Origin: Diphasiastrum complanatum
Lineage: Eukaryota; Streptophyta; Lycopodiopsida; Lycopodiales; Lycopodiaceae
Direction of reading: 5' to 3'
Assembly (NCBI GenBank): GCA_029204225.1
Contig: CM055098.1
Span: forward strand, 4,207,607-4,271,606
DNA length: 64,000 bases
Shown here: positions 25,738 to 36,798 of the stretch, piece by piece
Numbering within the stretch: position 1 is the stretch's first letter
Layout: every line of letters starts with the position of its first letter
Notes under the pieces: model-generated
Databases searched by the model: none
What the model was told of the DNA's origin: nothing
Seen by the model: the letters and a program-made list of their open reading frames with translations, nothing else
Translations under genes and position numbers: made by a program

Positions 25738-26260
25738 TTGGTGAGTGGACTAAATTACAACAAGCAAGCTATCGTTGAGTGCATCACTCTAAAAATTGTT
25801 GACCTTCTAAAACCTTATATCCTTGATACGGATGCGAGTGACATTGTTGTGGGGGCGGTGCTAATGCAGGAGGGAAGGCCTATAGTCTTCGAAAGCAAGA
25901 AGCTCACCTCGACATTGCAAAATTATCCAACTCATGAGAAAGAGTTGTTTGCCATCATCCATGAGTTGGAGGGAATCGGGCATTATTTGTACGGATCCGA
26001 GTTTTATCATGATACCTTGAGGTATTTATGCAAATTGCCCGATCTCAGAGGCCGACAAGAGAGATGGTCTAAACTTATGCAAGAATTTCAGATGGAAATT
26101 CAGTATAAGAAAGGGGCATCAAATCGAGTGGTTGATGCATTGTCTCAGATAGTGTATCAAATGTTATTTGTGGTCATTGACAATGACCTATTAGTTGAGA
26201 TAAAGAAGGCTCAACTAGAGGATCCTTAGTGTGAGAAAGTGAAGCTTGAGGTATGTCATG
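25738..26260 (+). pseudogene. gypsy A RNase H
   Basis: RNase H with DTDASDIVVGAVLMQ (first catalytic Asp) and VFESKKLTSTLQNYPTHEKELFA (catalytic Glu in KELFA). The later RWSKLMQEFQMEIQYKKGASNRVVDALS contains the late Asp. A closely related but separate RNase H tail lies at 49,340-49,570. Confidence 0.9.
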
Positions 26261-26329
26261 GCCACCCGGAGTCTCAGGAGGAGAGCTCTATTCCCTTCGC
26301 TTGACTTATCTCAAGTATACCATAGAGAA

Positions 26330-27211
26330 TGGTTTGTTAAGAGGGCAGATTTTTCATTCTAGCTTGTGAGGAGCTACATAAGAAAATCTTGCATTCCTAT
26401 CATGATAGCTCTAGTGCGGGTCATCTTGGTGTGGACAAAACTTGTGAGTTGATCCAACGTAAATTTTTGGTGGCCTAAGATTAACAAAGATGTCCGTAGT
26501 TATGTGACACGTTGTTTTAAGTGTCAAGTTAACAAAGTAGAAAAGAGTAAAGTTCTTGGATCATTACACCCTTTGCCTATTCCAGAGGGAAGATGGAAAA
26601 GTGTTTTGATAGACTTTATTACACACTTGCCTCGTATGCAACTTCACCATGATGTCATAATGGTTGTGGTTGACAAACTCACAAAAATGGCTCATTTCAT
26701 ACCAACACATAAAAAGATAGATGCACCTGGGGTAGTTAATCTATTCATATAGCATGTATTCAGACTTCATGGGTTACCATTAGTGTCTGATAGAGATACA
26801 TGCTTTACGGAGTCATGTTTGGACTGCCGTAATGGTAAGCTTAAGGTGCAGTTGAGAATGTGTAGTATTGATCACCTTGAAACGGATGGTCAAACTGAGA
26901 AAGTTAATCATAGGAGACATGCTTAGGGCATATGTCAGTGTTAAGCAAACACAATGGGAAAAGTGTTTGTCATTGTTAAAGTTTGCTTATAGTGATAAAA
27001 AGAATGCTTCTACTAAGATGAGTCCTTTCAAGTTGAACTATGGTTTTAAGCTAGCTAGTCCAATTACTGTAGGAATCCTCATAGAGTGCCTAGTGCTAAA
27101 GATTTTCTAACTCACATGGTATAGATGCTTGACTTAGCCAAGAAAAATGTGAAACGAGCGATGGATCTCGCAAAGACATTTGCTGATCGGGATTGCACAC
27201 CAAGAGAGTTC
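26330..27211 (+). pseudogene. gypsy A integrase
   Basis: Zinc-binding part with LHKKILHSYHDSSSAGHLGVDKT and, after a shift, VTRCFKCQVNKVEK (HHCC). The core follows: GRWKSVLIDFITHLPRM, VDKLTKMAHFIPTHK, HGLPLVSDRDTCF and LETDGQTEKVNH. The C-terminal text MLDLAKKNVKRAMDLAKTFADRDC stops at the copia B insertion. Stops and shifts at 26,460, 26,750 and 26,930 inactivate it. Confidence 0.85.
27207..27211. other. target site duplication of copia B (left)
   Basis: AGTTC directly before the 5' LTR; the same five bases follow the 3' LTR at 32,074-32,078. Joining the flanks across the element restores the gypsy A reading text. Confidence 0.9.
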
Positions 27212-27506
27212 TGTTAGAAATAAATGACTATGCTAAAGTTAATCCATAGGTTACTTTGACCCAAAAGGTCGAGATTTGTGTAACCATGGGTATTTAGTTA
27301 TTTAGGCCATGTTAAGTTTGTCTTAATTTGTGATGGACACCCAATTTTTGTCATGTACTGACTCGTGGGTCCTTATTTGGTTTAGGGGCCCTATCTTGAC
27401 TTTTGGGGGTGCCCTACATTCAGTAAGTAGGTGGAGTACATATTGGCTTATTGTATCACATTTTTCAGTTTTGGCTAAGCATTGCTCTTTAGTACTTGTG
27501 TTGCTG

Positions 27507-27554
<48 letters not shown>

Positions 27555-27642
27555 GAGGAGGGCGCCCAACCTCTTCTCTCTTGTGTCTTGTGGAGATTGA
27601 TTGATAGCTAGATCTTGGTGCCTTGACTCTTGTTTTCCTACA
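27212..27642 (+). repeat. 5' LTR of copia B
   Basis: 431 bp, TGTTAGAAATA...TTTTCCTACA. It contains a (CT)n run at about 27,511-27,552 and the palindrome GGGCGCCC at 27,560. Promoter elements were not pinpointed. Confidence 0.95.
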
Positions 27643-27654
27643 TGGTATCAGAGC
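27643..27654 (+). other. primer binding site of copia B
   Basis: TGGTATCAGAGC directly after the LTR: initiator tRNA-Met. Confidence 0.9.
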
Positions 27655-28341
27655 TACTGGATCTGCAACAAGCTTGTATGTTGGCGCCCTACCAGAAGAG
27701 GAGCTACTCTACTTTTTGTTTTGAAATTTCAGCATCCTACTGATTTTTCCAAGTAGAGTTTGGATCAACTTTTTGTCTCTTTTCAAGTTGAAGGAGGGCG
27801 CCCATCACAGATCTTGGAGGAGCAATTTTTGGTGCCCAAAAATCAGCATCTCAAATCTGATTTTTTTGCAGCTAGTTTCAGCAAGTTTTGTTTGGAGTAG
27901 GGCGTCCAAAAATCTGCTTCTGATTTGGGGTTTTGGAGTCTTCTTACCTTGATGTTTTTTTTTTTCAGGTTTGCAGTTGTGAAGGAGGGCGCCCAATATT
28001 CAGCATACCCTATTTTGGCCGAGGGCAAATTTGTGGTTGAAAAATTGCAGATTTTCAGCAAGCAATAGGGCGCTTTCAATAGCCCTATTGAAGTGTGTGT
28101 TGATCACACTATTTTGGCTTCCTAATTGGTTTCGGTGTAGCTACCTAATTTTCAAGAAGCTAGTTTTTTTGTGCAGAAAAACAGCCATCTATCCATTATC
28201 TTTTGGGCACTTTGGTTGCAGATTGGAAGAAATTTTGTGCTCTTATTTTCAGCTCTTTGTTTGCTGCAAACTTTTGAGTAGATTTGGCTTTGGAAAGGTT
28301 CTCTTTCCTATTTACTACAAGCTGAAATTCTGTTGGAGGTA
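27655..28341 (+). promoter_or_regulatory. leader of copia B with repeated GGGCGCCC
   Basis: Untranslated leader before the gag ATG. GGAGGGCGCCCA occurs at 27,793-27,804 and 27,984-27,995. A core GGCGCC lies at 27,683, and altered forms at 27,901 and 28,067. The copia D leader has the same word at 40,325 and 40,404. A self-complementary motif repeated in a packaging leader suggests RNA dimerisation or protein binding; that is inference. Confidence 0.55.
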
Positions 28342-29796
28342 ATGGCTAAAGAATCGGAAGCTATCGGTTCTTTGTTTAGTGAAGATCGGTTGGATGGCAC
28401 AAACTACCCCTTGTGGAGTTATATGATGAAGAATCTTCTCATAGCGAAAGAGTTGTGGGATTTGGTCAATGGTGATGAGGAAAGGCCTCCTTCTTTGGCC
28501 CCTACTACACCTCGTGGATCATCATCATCATCTTCTACATCTTCGGAAGAACAAAAGAAGTGGGATAGAAGGGATGCACAAGCACATTCTATGGTTGCTC
28601 TTGCTATGAAAAGATTTATCTTACCTCATATTAGGTTTTGTAAGACATCTAAAAGTGTGTGGGATACACTTTATACTATGTATAGAGTAAAAAATCCAAC
28701 AAGAGTGGTGTATCTCAAAAATCAACTTTCTTTGTTGAAAAATGTGCTTTATGTTCCGAGAATCAAGAAGAGTCTTCTTTCGGTTTCAACTATGTTGAAG
28801 CAAGGACTAGTTGTTGAGTTCAAAGAAGATAAGTGTCTTGTCAAGGATCCTAAAAGATATCTCTTGATTATTGTTTCGAGAACAATGCATGCTAGCTTAT
28901 TCATTATGGATACCTATGAGCGACGAATTCCCTCTACATGTCTTGTTGCTTCTACATCACAATCATTGGAGTTGGCTGAACTGTGGCAACCAAGGTTTGG
29001 ACATCTCAACTTTGCAAGTTTGAAGAAGCTGAAGACGTTTAATATGGTAGAAGATATTCCTACTATTGAGCAGCCGGAAGAGCATGTATGCGAGGGGTGC
29101 ATACTTGGAAAGTTTCAAAGGAAACCTTTTCCAATTGATGGAACTATAAGGGTTCTTGATAAATTTGATTTGGTTCATAATGATGTTTGTGGTTCAATGA
29201 GGACCGAATCCATTGGAAAGTGCATCTATTTTGTGACTTTTATTGAACACTTTTCCCGTTTTACATGGATCTATCTTATGAAGGCTAAATCGGAAGTTTT
29301 TCAACATTTCAAAGATTTTCTAGCAATGGTGGAAAATCAATTTGGGCATTCTTTGAAGACCTTACGCACCGATCGAGGAGGGGAATGCATCAAGAGTACA
29401 TTCGGTGCATTTCTTCGAGAGAAAGGAATTGTACATCAAATGACAACTCCCAATACGCCTCAACAAAATGGTGTTTCCGAGCGAAAGAATTGCACACGTA
29501 TGGAGATGGCCCGTTGCATGCTCAAAGCAAAGGGGCTGCCTCACAAGTTTTGGGCTGAAGCGGTTATAACGGCAACATACATAAGCAATTGTTGTCCTAC
29601 TAAAGCATTGAAAGTATTAACTCCTTATGAAGTTTGGGATGGGAAGAAGCCTTCAATCTCTCACTTTTGCATTTTTGGTTGTACGGCTTATGCTTTTGTT
29701 CTGGATAAACTTCGAACAAAGCACCATCTTCTATTTCTAGAGATAAGGGGCAGCAATCAACCAGTTTTGAATTGCCCAACACCTCATCAAGTTTAG
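28342..29796 (+). pseudogene. copia B gag-integrase ORF with internal deletion
   Basis: Start chosen at ATG 28,342 because copia D begins the same way (MAKESE.IGSLF). Gag (UBN2-like) runs LDGTNYPLWSYMMKNLL to VYLKNQLSLLKN. It is then joined directly to NVLYVPRIKKSLLSVS, skipping the knuckle and the protease DTGA motif that D still has. GAG-pre-integrase (LWQPRFGHLNFAS, CEGCILGKFQRKPFP) follows. The integrase core has FVTFIEHFSRFTW, LRTDRGGECIKS and NTPQQNGVSERKN. IEHF instead of the usual IDDF loses part of the first catalytic site. The frame ends at 29,796 after a second deletion. Confidence 0.9.
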
Positions 29797-29879
29797 AGCT
29801 TAATGTTTATCAAGAACCGCTCATTGTTGCTCAAAATCAGCCTGCAGGAACTGTTGGACAACAAGGACTAGTTTTGTAA

Positions 29880-30556
29880 GATCTTGGACAGCCAATTGCA
29901 GTGTCGGAAGATCTTGGACAACAAATTGCAATAAGAGACATGGCTGTTGGACAGCCTAAAACAGTCCCACGGTGGTTGTTGTCGACTTTGTGGGACAACA
30001 AAGTAAGTTCATTTTATCATGGAAAGACATGTGCCTCTGCAAAATTAGTGGACTATGCTGATTTTTCAGATTTTGCTCTTACATCTCATGGAGATGTTGC
30101 AGAAGAACCTGTTTTTTATGAGTAGGCCAAGGGAGTAAAATGTTGGGAGGATGCGATGCAAGATGAGTATGACTCACTCATGAAGAACCAGATTTGGGTC
30201 TTGTTGATCTTTCTCATGGGAAGAAGGCAATTGGTTCTAAATGGGTATACAAAATCAAGTATAAGGCAGATGGTACCATTGAATGGTACAAGGCAAGGTT
30301 TGTTGCCAAAGGCTATGCTCAGCAAAAGAGGATTGATTATGAAGAGACTTTTTCTCCTACTGCTCGGATGACTACCGTGAGGGTAGTAACCTCTTTGGCT
30401 GCCCATTTTGGTTGGCGTTTGCGGCAATTTGACATAAAGATAGCAATCCTCAATGGTGATCTCAATGAGGAAGTGTACCTTCAACAACCTGCTGGTTTTT
30501 TGGTTGAAGGCCAAGAAGATAAAGTTTGTCTTCTCAAGAAGGCACTTTATGACTGA
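29880..30556 (+). pseudogene. copia B reverse transcriptase, first part
   Basis: Linker VGQPKTVPRWLLSTL, then VKCWEDAMQDEYDSL, HGKKAIGSKWVYKIKYKADG, YKARFVAKGYAQQ, DYEETFSPTARMTT, QFDIKIAILNGDLNEEVYLQQPAGF. A TAG at 30,123-30,125 replaces the Gln that copia D retains at the same place (YEQARG). The frame breaks at 30,556 (ALYD) by a small deletion. Confidence 0.9.
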
Positions 30557-30570
30557 AGCAAGCCCCAAGG

Positions 30571-31600
30571 ATGTGGTATCAAAAGATAAATGCCTACTTT
30601 TGTGATCGCGGGTTTACTAATAGTCCTAGTGAATTTACTCTTTACGTCAAGCATACTTTAGATTATATCATCATTATTTTGCTTTATGTTGATGATATTA
30701 CTGTTACGGGAAGTAATGAGCAGCAGATTGATGCCTTAATACTTGATCTTGGTACGGTTATTGAAACCTCAGATTTAAGGCTATTGCACTTTTATCTTGG
30801 TCTTGAATTTGTACAAGGGGCTGGAATTTTCATCTCTCAAGAACGTTACATTGGTCAGATTTTGAAGATGGAAGATTGCAAGCCGGTTGCTACACCTATG
30901 GAGACAGGCCTGAAATTAAGTAGTCAAGGTGATGGTGAACCATTTGATACTACTTAATATTGTCAAGCTATTGGCTGTCTCATTTACCTATGTAATCCAA
31001 GACCAAACATTTCTTATAGTGTCTCACTCATGAGTCAATTCATGCCCCGATGACATCACATTGGAAAGCATTGAAGAGGATCTTTCGATGTCTTCAAGGA
31101 ACAAGAGTCATGGACTGATTTTTCTTGCTTGTGATGATGCATGTTTGGTTGGTTTTAGTGACTTAGATTGGGGTGGAGATAAAGACACTAGACGCTCTAC
31201 AAGTGGACATTGCTTTTTCTATGGAAATTTTGCAATTTCTTGGTCAAGTAAAAAGCAGCTACTGTTGCTACTTCTTCTAGTGAGGCAGAATATAGAGCGA
31301 TATTTTCAGCCACATCTCAGTGTTTATGGCTGAGAAGACTACTTGTTGACATGAAGTTTGGCGAGCCCTCAGCCACTTTTATCTTGAGTGATAGTTAGAG
31401 TGCTATTGCCATTGCACGGAATCCTGTTTTTCATGCGAGGACGAAGCACATTAAGATCCATTATCACTTTGTTCGGGAGAGACTTCATGATGGCGACATT
31501 TTACCTGAGTATTGTCCTACAAAGGATAATATTGCGGACCTCTTCACTAAGGCGTTGCCTAAAGTCAGATTTGAAGCTTTATGCAAAGCTTTAAACTTAA
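30571..31600 (+). pseudogene. copia B reverse transcriptase end and RNase H
   Basis: The palm YQKINAYFCDRGF leads to the catalytic ILLYVDDITVTGSN with YVDD intact. LGLEFVQGAGIFISQERY and a TAA at ~30,957 follow. RNase H (DLDWGGDKDTRRSTSGHC, FAISWSSKKQ) lies in shifted frames to 31,330, then ARTKHIKIHYHFVRE to ~31,600. Confidence 0.88.
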
Positions 31601-31656
31601 TACCACGTGGTGGCTTTATTACATAGTGAAGATTTCAGTTTTTTGCATTGTCATTT

Positions 31657-31664
31657 AAGGAGGG
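31657..31664 (+). other. polypurine tract of copia B
   Basis: AAGGAGGG immediately before the 3' LTR, the primer for second-strand synthesis. Copia D has the same tract on the minus strand at 35,741-35,748. Confidence 0.85.
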
Positions 31665-32073
31665 TGTTAGAAATAAATGACTATGCTAAAGTTAATCCAT
31701 AGGTTACTTTGACCCAAAAGGTCGAGATTTGTGTAACCATGGGTATTTTGTTATTTAGGCCATGTTAAGTTTGTCTTAATTTGTGATGGACCCAATTTTG
31801 GTCATGTACTAACTCGTGGATCCTTAGAGATCTAATTTGGTTTAAGGGCCCTATCTTGACTTTTGGGGTGCCTTACATTCAGTAAGTAGGTAGAGTACAT
31901 ATTGGCTTATTGTGTCACATTTTTTAGTTTTGGCTAAGCATTGCTCTTCAGTACTTGTGTTGTTGTTTTCTCTCTCTCTCTCTTAGAGGAGGGTGCCCAG
32001 CCTCTTCTCTCTTGTGTCTTGTGGAGATTGATTGATAGCTAGATCTTGGTGCCTTGACTCTTGTTTTCCTACA
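31665..32073 (+). repeat. 3' LTR of copia B
   Basis: 409 bp, TGTTAGAAATA...TTTTCCTACA. Its CT run is much shorter than in the 5' LTR, and it has an extra AGAGATCT-like insertion near 31,825. AGTTC follows at 32,074. Confidence 0.95.
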
Positions 32074-32078
32074 AGTTC

Positions 32079-32143
32079 GAGGAAGGAGACATGGTGTTTC
32101 TCCTGATTTCAAAGGACTCATCTTCTCTTAAGACAGGGAAGAA
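32079..32143 (+). pseudogene. gypsy A integrase, continuation after copia B
   Basis: Reads KFEEGDMVFL then KDSSSLKTGK, the usual post-core GD-V-L segment that should follow the text ending at 27,211. It is cut after ~65 bp by the truncated end of copia C. Confidence 0.8.
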
Positions 32144-32760
32144 AGGAGTAGAATTTCCTATCAACAATGAATCATCAACATAGACTGTCAACAATACATA
32201 ATATGCATTCACCCTTTTGAAATAAACATTACAATCAGGAATGAATGGTATAAACCCCAATGCTCTTAGGACTTGATGCCTAGCGGATTGCTTTAAACCA
32301 TATATACTCTTTAAAAGCAAGCAAACCCAACTAGGATGATGTCTACTCACATAGCCTGATGGCTGCTTCATAAAAATAGTTTCATCAAGTGTGCCATACA
32401 AATATGTTGTTTTCTCATCTATTTGATGCATTTCCAGATCATAATAAGCGGCCCAACAACTAACAAACGTATGCCAGCTTGCTTTACAACGGGAGAAAAC
32501 GTATCAAAATAGTCAACTCCAAACTTTTGAGAATAACCTTTTGCTACAAGGCGAGCCTTGAAGCGTATAATATCACCTTCAGGTGAAAATTTCAGCTTAT
32601 AGAGCCATTTGCAATCTATAGCCTTTCTTCCTGGTGGTAAAGGTTGCAGCTTCCAAACTTGGTGTCGATACATGGACTTCATCTCTTCATCCATAGCTTT
32701 GCGCCATTGATCTCGTTCTTTACTTTGCATTGCTTCTTCATAAGTTGATGGAGCTTCCAC
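32141..32760 (-). pseudogene. copia C reverse transcriptase, truncated
   Basis: [72 protein letters not shown], then after a shift YGTLDETIFMKQPSGY, SIYGLKQSARHQ and VYVDDSLLIGN. The palm motif is intact, but part of the fingers is deleted around 32,440. The text stops at the junction with gypsy A. Confidence 0.88.
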
Positions 32761-32769
32761 AAAATATCC

Positions 32770-33904
32770 AAATTCTCTTTGGAAGCGAACTGGCTCTTGT
32801 CTTTCTGAGGTTCATGCATAGTTGGAACAATAGGCTGCTCTTCTAGAGTAGCATGAAACAGTTTGAAAACATCATATCCTAGAACATCTGCTTCTTCCTT
32901 TTTTTGGAATATAGGATCATCTATGAACTTTGATTCATCAAAGCGTACATCTCTAGAAAAATGAAATTTCTTTGTGGTTGGAATGTGAATCTTATAATAA
33001 TTTGAGATTGCATCATATCCAACTAGCATTCCTGGCATAACAGTATTGTCTAGCTTATTGTGTTTAACTTTAGGAACAAATAAATATGCTAGACATCCAA
33101 AAATTCTAACATGTGTTAACTTGCGCTTTTTCCAGTCCAACATTCATAAGGAGTTTTCTCCTTATCTAGAGATTGTAAAGTACGATTCTGCAAGTAATTG
33201 GCAGTATTAACTGCTTCCGCCCAAAATTTAGCAGGTAACTTTGCATGAATCATCATGCAGCGTGCTGCCTTAACAGGAGTTCGATTCCGCCGTTCTGCAA
33301 CACCATTGTGCCGAGGGGTGGACACAGCCGCAAACTGATGTAGAATGTTATTGCTGGTACAAAACTCTTGAAATTCTACAGAAATATATTCACCACCACT
33401 ATCTGAACGTAGTTGTCTAACTCTCTTTGAAGTCTTAGAGTGCACAAAACTGAGAAATTCTTTAAATTTTGAAAGAACGTCACTTTTATTAGCAATAAAA
33501 TAAACCATTGCTAATCGACTAAAATCGTCAATGAATGTGACAAAATAACGTGCACTTCCAATAGAGTTAACAGGCAAAGGTCCACAAACATCTGAGTGAA
33601 CTAATTCAAGAAGTTCTTTAGATCTATGGCCCTCCTTATTAAATGGAGAGCGAGCCATCTTGCCCAGCATGCGAGAGTCACATGGATGATATGAAGTGGG
33701 AGTATTGATGTCAAAATCAACCGGTTCAAACAACTCTTTCTTTGCTGCATCAAGAATGCTTCGCATGCTCATGTGATAGAGCCTAGCATGCCATAATGCA
33801 TGTATTTTGTCTTCCATGGCTGAAACTTCGTCACATGCAATAAGAACTTTTGCATGATACAGGTTGCAAGCTGCTTTCCACTTTTTGTGTCCATTAGCCT
33901 GCAA
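32770..33904 (-). pseudogene. copia C integrase
   Basis: GAG-pre-integrase LWHARLYHMSMRSIL (the second zinc ligand pair is degraded). The core YFVTFIDDFSRLAMVYF, LRSDSGGEYIS and STPRHNGVAERRNRT contains all three D,D,E residues. KFWAEAVNTANYLQNR, THVRIFGCLAYLFVPKVK, GYDAISNYYKI and FSRDVRFDESKF follow. There is one shift near 33,130. Confidence 0.9.
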
Positions 33905-34626
33905 TCATTGTCAAGAAACAGAACTTTGATGCCCACATCTGTCATGCGGGCTACTGACAATAAGTCCTTTTTCATGGTTGGTACATGCAATACATTTCGA
34001 AGAACTTTAGAACCTTCAATTTTCAGTAAACTCAAGCTTCCTATTCCTGAAACATCATGTTGACTACCATCTCCTAAAATGACATATCTCTGAGTGTAAC
34101 TAGGAGAATAACTAGACAACATAGCTCTATTAGAGATGATATGAGCAGTAGCTCCGGAATCTATCACAACTTCGGAAGTATTATCAGTAGAATTAAAACA
34201 ATCTTCTACACAAATAAAAGCTACAGCTAGAGTGTTTTCCTCTTTGCTTGAGCTAGAAGAAAGTTGTTCCTCTTGACAAACATTGGCTTTACTATTGTTA
34301 GGCCTAGAATAGCATTTGAAAGATGAATGACCAGTTTTGCCACAATGTCTACAAGCTACTCTAGGATTAGCCCAACATTTATCAAGAGTATGACCTGGCT
34401 TTTTACAATAGTTGCAAAAATATTTCTTTGACTTAGGCTCAGATGATTCCACTTTGGAATCTTTATTGTTTGGATCTTGCCTGCTAGTAGCTTGAAATTG
34501 GTTTCCGCGTCCTTTTGCCTTGTCCTTTTCTTTCTTCGCATATAAAGCTCTAGCTCCTCCTTGAGAAGGGTGAACATCCTTGCCGCATGAGATACTCCTC
34601 TCGAAGGCTCTGAATGGCCTCTTCAA
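33900..34626 (-). pseudogene. copia C gag knuckles and protease
   Basis: Two CCHC knuckles, CNYCKKPGHTLDKC and CRHCGKTGHSSFKC, in a Ser/Lys-rich context bind RNA. The aspartic protease active site VIDSGATAHI (~34,170) leads to HVPTMKKDLLSVARM. It overlaps the integrase frame with a shift at ~33,900. Confidence 0.9.
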
Positions 34627-35164
34627 AGGATTTACCTGTAAGAACAGGTCGCATGTAGATGTAGGAGGGTGGTAGTGCTCGCAGCAGGTACGTAAGTTTC
34701 TCCTCCTTGGGAGTTATTCTACCTGCACTTTGTAGAGCACTAAACAAAGATTGTAACTTGAAAAGAAAAGTATCACAATCTGAAATTCCATCCCACTTTA
34801 AACTAGTAAGTTGCTCAAACAAATATAAGATTTGAGTTTGTGATTTGGACTCAAATCTTCGAGCAAGTTCATCCCACATCTCCTTTGCTGTAGGAGAATC
34901 GGCAACAGTGAGAAAGATATCTTCCGAAACGGTTTGGGAAATAATTACTTTAGCTTTCGAATCTGCATGCAACCAGGTGTGAAGATCTTTTAAATCTTGT
35001 TCATAAGCTGCTGTATTTATTACATCAAGTACATGCGGAGTCCCATCAACATAAGGCCATAGCTTCTCAGCTTGCAGGATCAGTCGAGTCTTTGATCTCC
35101 ATGTAGGATAGTTGGATCCATCTAGGATCGTTGTCCTTGCCTGAAAAGTAGAAGTAGAAGCCAT
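34550..35164 (-). pseudogene. copia C gag N-terminal ORF
   Basis: Begins at ATG 35,164, eight bases past the primer site side, as MASTSTFQARTTILDGSNYP. It shows the UBN2/DUF4219-like copia capsid text: AEKLWPYVDGTP, LHTWLHADSKAKVII, AKEMWDELARRFESK and LTYLLRALPPSY. A frameshift near 34,580 separates it from the knuckle part. Confidence 0.9.
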
Positions 35165-35165
35165 A

Positions 35166-35177
35166 GCTCTGATACCA
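35166..35177 (-). other. primer binding site of copia C
   Basis: TGGTATCAGAGC on the minus strand, one base from the LTR end (CA/TG at 35,179). Confidence 0.9.
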
Positions 35178-35178
35178 C

Positions 35179-35297
35179 TGTTATAGGATTGAAAATAAAG
35201 ATAGAAAGGATCGTTAAATCGAGGTTTACCAACTTAAACAACATGCAAGCAACTGTGGAAACATGCAAGCAATCTGAAGAATTCTAGAGGCATGCAT
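35179..35297 (-). repeat. 5' LTR of copia C, inner part
   Basis: 119 bp of LTR (plus-strand start TGTTATAGGATTG) before the insertion of copia D. CATGCA words occur at 35,242, 35,262 and 35,291. The last five bases TGCAT are the target duplicated by D. The LTR resumes at 41,291. Confidence 0.8.
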
Positions 35298-35740
35298 TGT
35301 AGGAATCCAGAATCAAGACTATTCATTAACACAAAGTATTCTCAAAGAGAAGAGAGAGATGGTTAGATGACCCTCTTGTAGAAACTTGTGGACAGCCAAT
35401 ATGAACAGTAGATTGCTTAACAAAAGTGTGTCTCATACAAATGAATGGCTACATATAAGTAGTCCAAGATGGCTATCTACCTTCATGACTGTTGGCTGTC
35501 CAATAACTTGACTAATGGCTATTTAGTTACCATAAGTTACATAAAATAATTAAGTACCCCAAATAACAAGTTAGGTACGTAATTCACATGTATAGGCCCC
35601 TAGTGGACCCACGAGTCCCTACAAGTTAGTTTCATACTAACTTGGGCCTAAAATATAAATGACCATGGTTACACAGATCTCGACCTTTTGGGTCATAGTA
35701 ACCTATGGCTTCTACATCATTTACATTTATTATTCTAACA
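35298..35740 (-). repeat. 3' LTR of copia D
   Basis: 443 bp, plus-strand ends TGTAGGAATCC and TATTCTAACA. The polypurine tract CCTCCCTT complement abuts it. Confidence 0.95.
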
Positions 35741-35759
35741 CCCTCCTTAAATGAAAATG

Positions 35760-36794
35760 ACATGTATTCACTAAGTAAGAAAATCAGCATGTTGCTTTAA
35801 ATTCAAAGCTTCACAAAGAGCTTTAAATCGAACTCTAGGCAATGCCTTAGTGAACGCATCTGCAATATTATCCTCCGTGGGACAATATTCAAGCGTGATG
35901 TCGCCATTATGAAGCTTCTCCCGAACAAAGTGATAGTGGATCTCGATATGCTTTGTTTTTGCATGAAATACTAGATTTCGTGCAATGGCAATAGCACTCC
36001 GTAAATAAGAGAGTAGCTGAGGGCTGGCTATGCTTCATATCGACAAGTAATTGTCTCAGCCATATACACTCCGTAGTGGCTGAAAACGTTGCTCGATATT
36101 CTGCTTCACTTGAGGATGTAGCAACGGTGGGCTGCTTCTTGCTTAACCAAGAAACTGCAGAATTTCCAATGAAAAAGCAATGACCACTAGTAGAGTGTCT
36201 AGTGTCTTGATCTCCACCCCAATCCGAGTCACAAAAACCAGCCAAACATGCGTTATCACTAGAAGGATAAAACAAACCAAGTGTTTTACTTCCTTGAAGA
36301 TATCGAAGGATCCTCTTCAATGCTTTCCAATGTGATGTCAACGGAGCATGCATGAATTGACTCATGAGGGAAACACTATAAGATATGTCTAGTCTTAAGT
36401 TGCATAAGTAAATGAGACTTCCAACCGCTCGACAATATAGTGTAGTATCAAATGATTCACCACCACTTTGATTACTTAACTTCAGGCCCGTCTCAATTGG
36501 TGTAGCAACCGACTTGCAATCTTCCATTTTGAAACGCTTCAAAATTTGCTTAATGTACCGCTGTTGGGTAATGAAGATTCCAGCCTTTCCTTGCAAAAAC
36601 TCAAGACCAAGGTAGAAATGCAATTGGCCTGAATTTGATGTATCATAAACTGAAGCAAGATCAGATTTTAAGGTTGCATTGTTCATTACTACCCGTAATG
36701 ATAATATCATCAACATATAGCAAAATGATGATGATAAACTCAGATGTATGCATGACATAAAGCGTAGATTCACTAGGACTTTTAGAAAACCCAC
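35760..36794 (-). pseudogene. copia D reverse transcriptase end and RNase H
   Basis: The palm lies across a shift near 36,700 (YMLMIL text in one frame, YVDD in the other). LHFYLGLEFLQGKAGIFITQQRY, METGLKL-type text (IETGLKLSNQSGG), YCRAVGSLIYLCN and HWKALKRILRYLQGSK follow. RNase H has FCDSDWGGDQDTRHSTSGHC and AVSWLSKKQPTVATSSSEAEY (catalytic Asp and Glu present). It ends in ECIWLRQLLVD and shifts again before the tract. Confidence 0.88.
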
Positions 36795-36798
36795 GATC

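Larger units (their letters stand above)
24850..27211 (+). mobile_element. Ty3/gypsy element A, pol, interrupted by copia B
   Basis: Gypsy pol from the RT entry to the end of integrase. The text breaks at 27,211, where copia B is inserted, and resumes at 32,079 (KFEEGDMVFL after ...DCTPREF). This shows A was there first. Its own LTRs, gag and protease are not seen. The minus-strand LTR immediately left belongs to another element. Confidence 0.85.
27212..32073 (+). mobile_element. copia element B, complete with both LTRs
   Basis: 4,862 bp: 5' LTR 27,212-27,642, primer site 27,643-27,654, a leader of ~690 bp, gag-pol remnants, polypurine tract 31,657-31,664 and 3' LTR 31,665-32,073. It is flanked by AGTTC duplications. 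The LTRs differ mainly in the CT tract plus roughly a dozen substitutions (about 97% by eye), so insertion is fairly recent. The internal region lost the gag zinc knuckle and protease and carries stops, so it depends on another copy. It is the same family group as D: the LTR starts TGTTAGAA..AATAAATG and shares ACCCAAAAGGTCGAGAT. Confidence 0.95.
32141..35297 (-). mobile_element. copia element C, 3'-truncated
   Basis: Minus-strand copia from the 5' LTR (35,179 rightwards, split by copia D) through gag, protease and integrase to RT. It ends abruptly just after the YVDD box at ~32,141. RNase H and the 3' LTR are missing. The sequence is unlike B and D: two CCHC knuckles and start MASTSTFQ. The LTR continues at 41,291. 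Confidence 0.9.
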
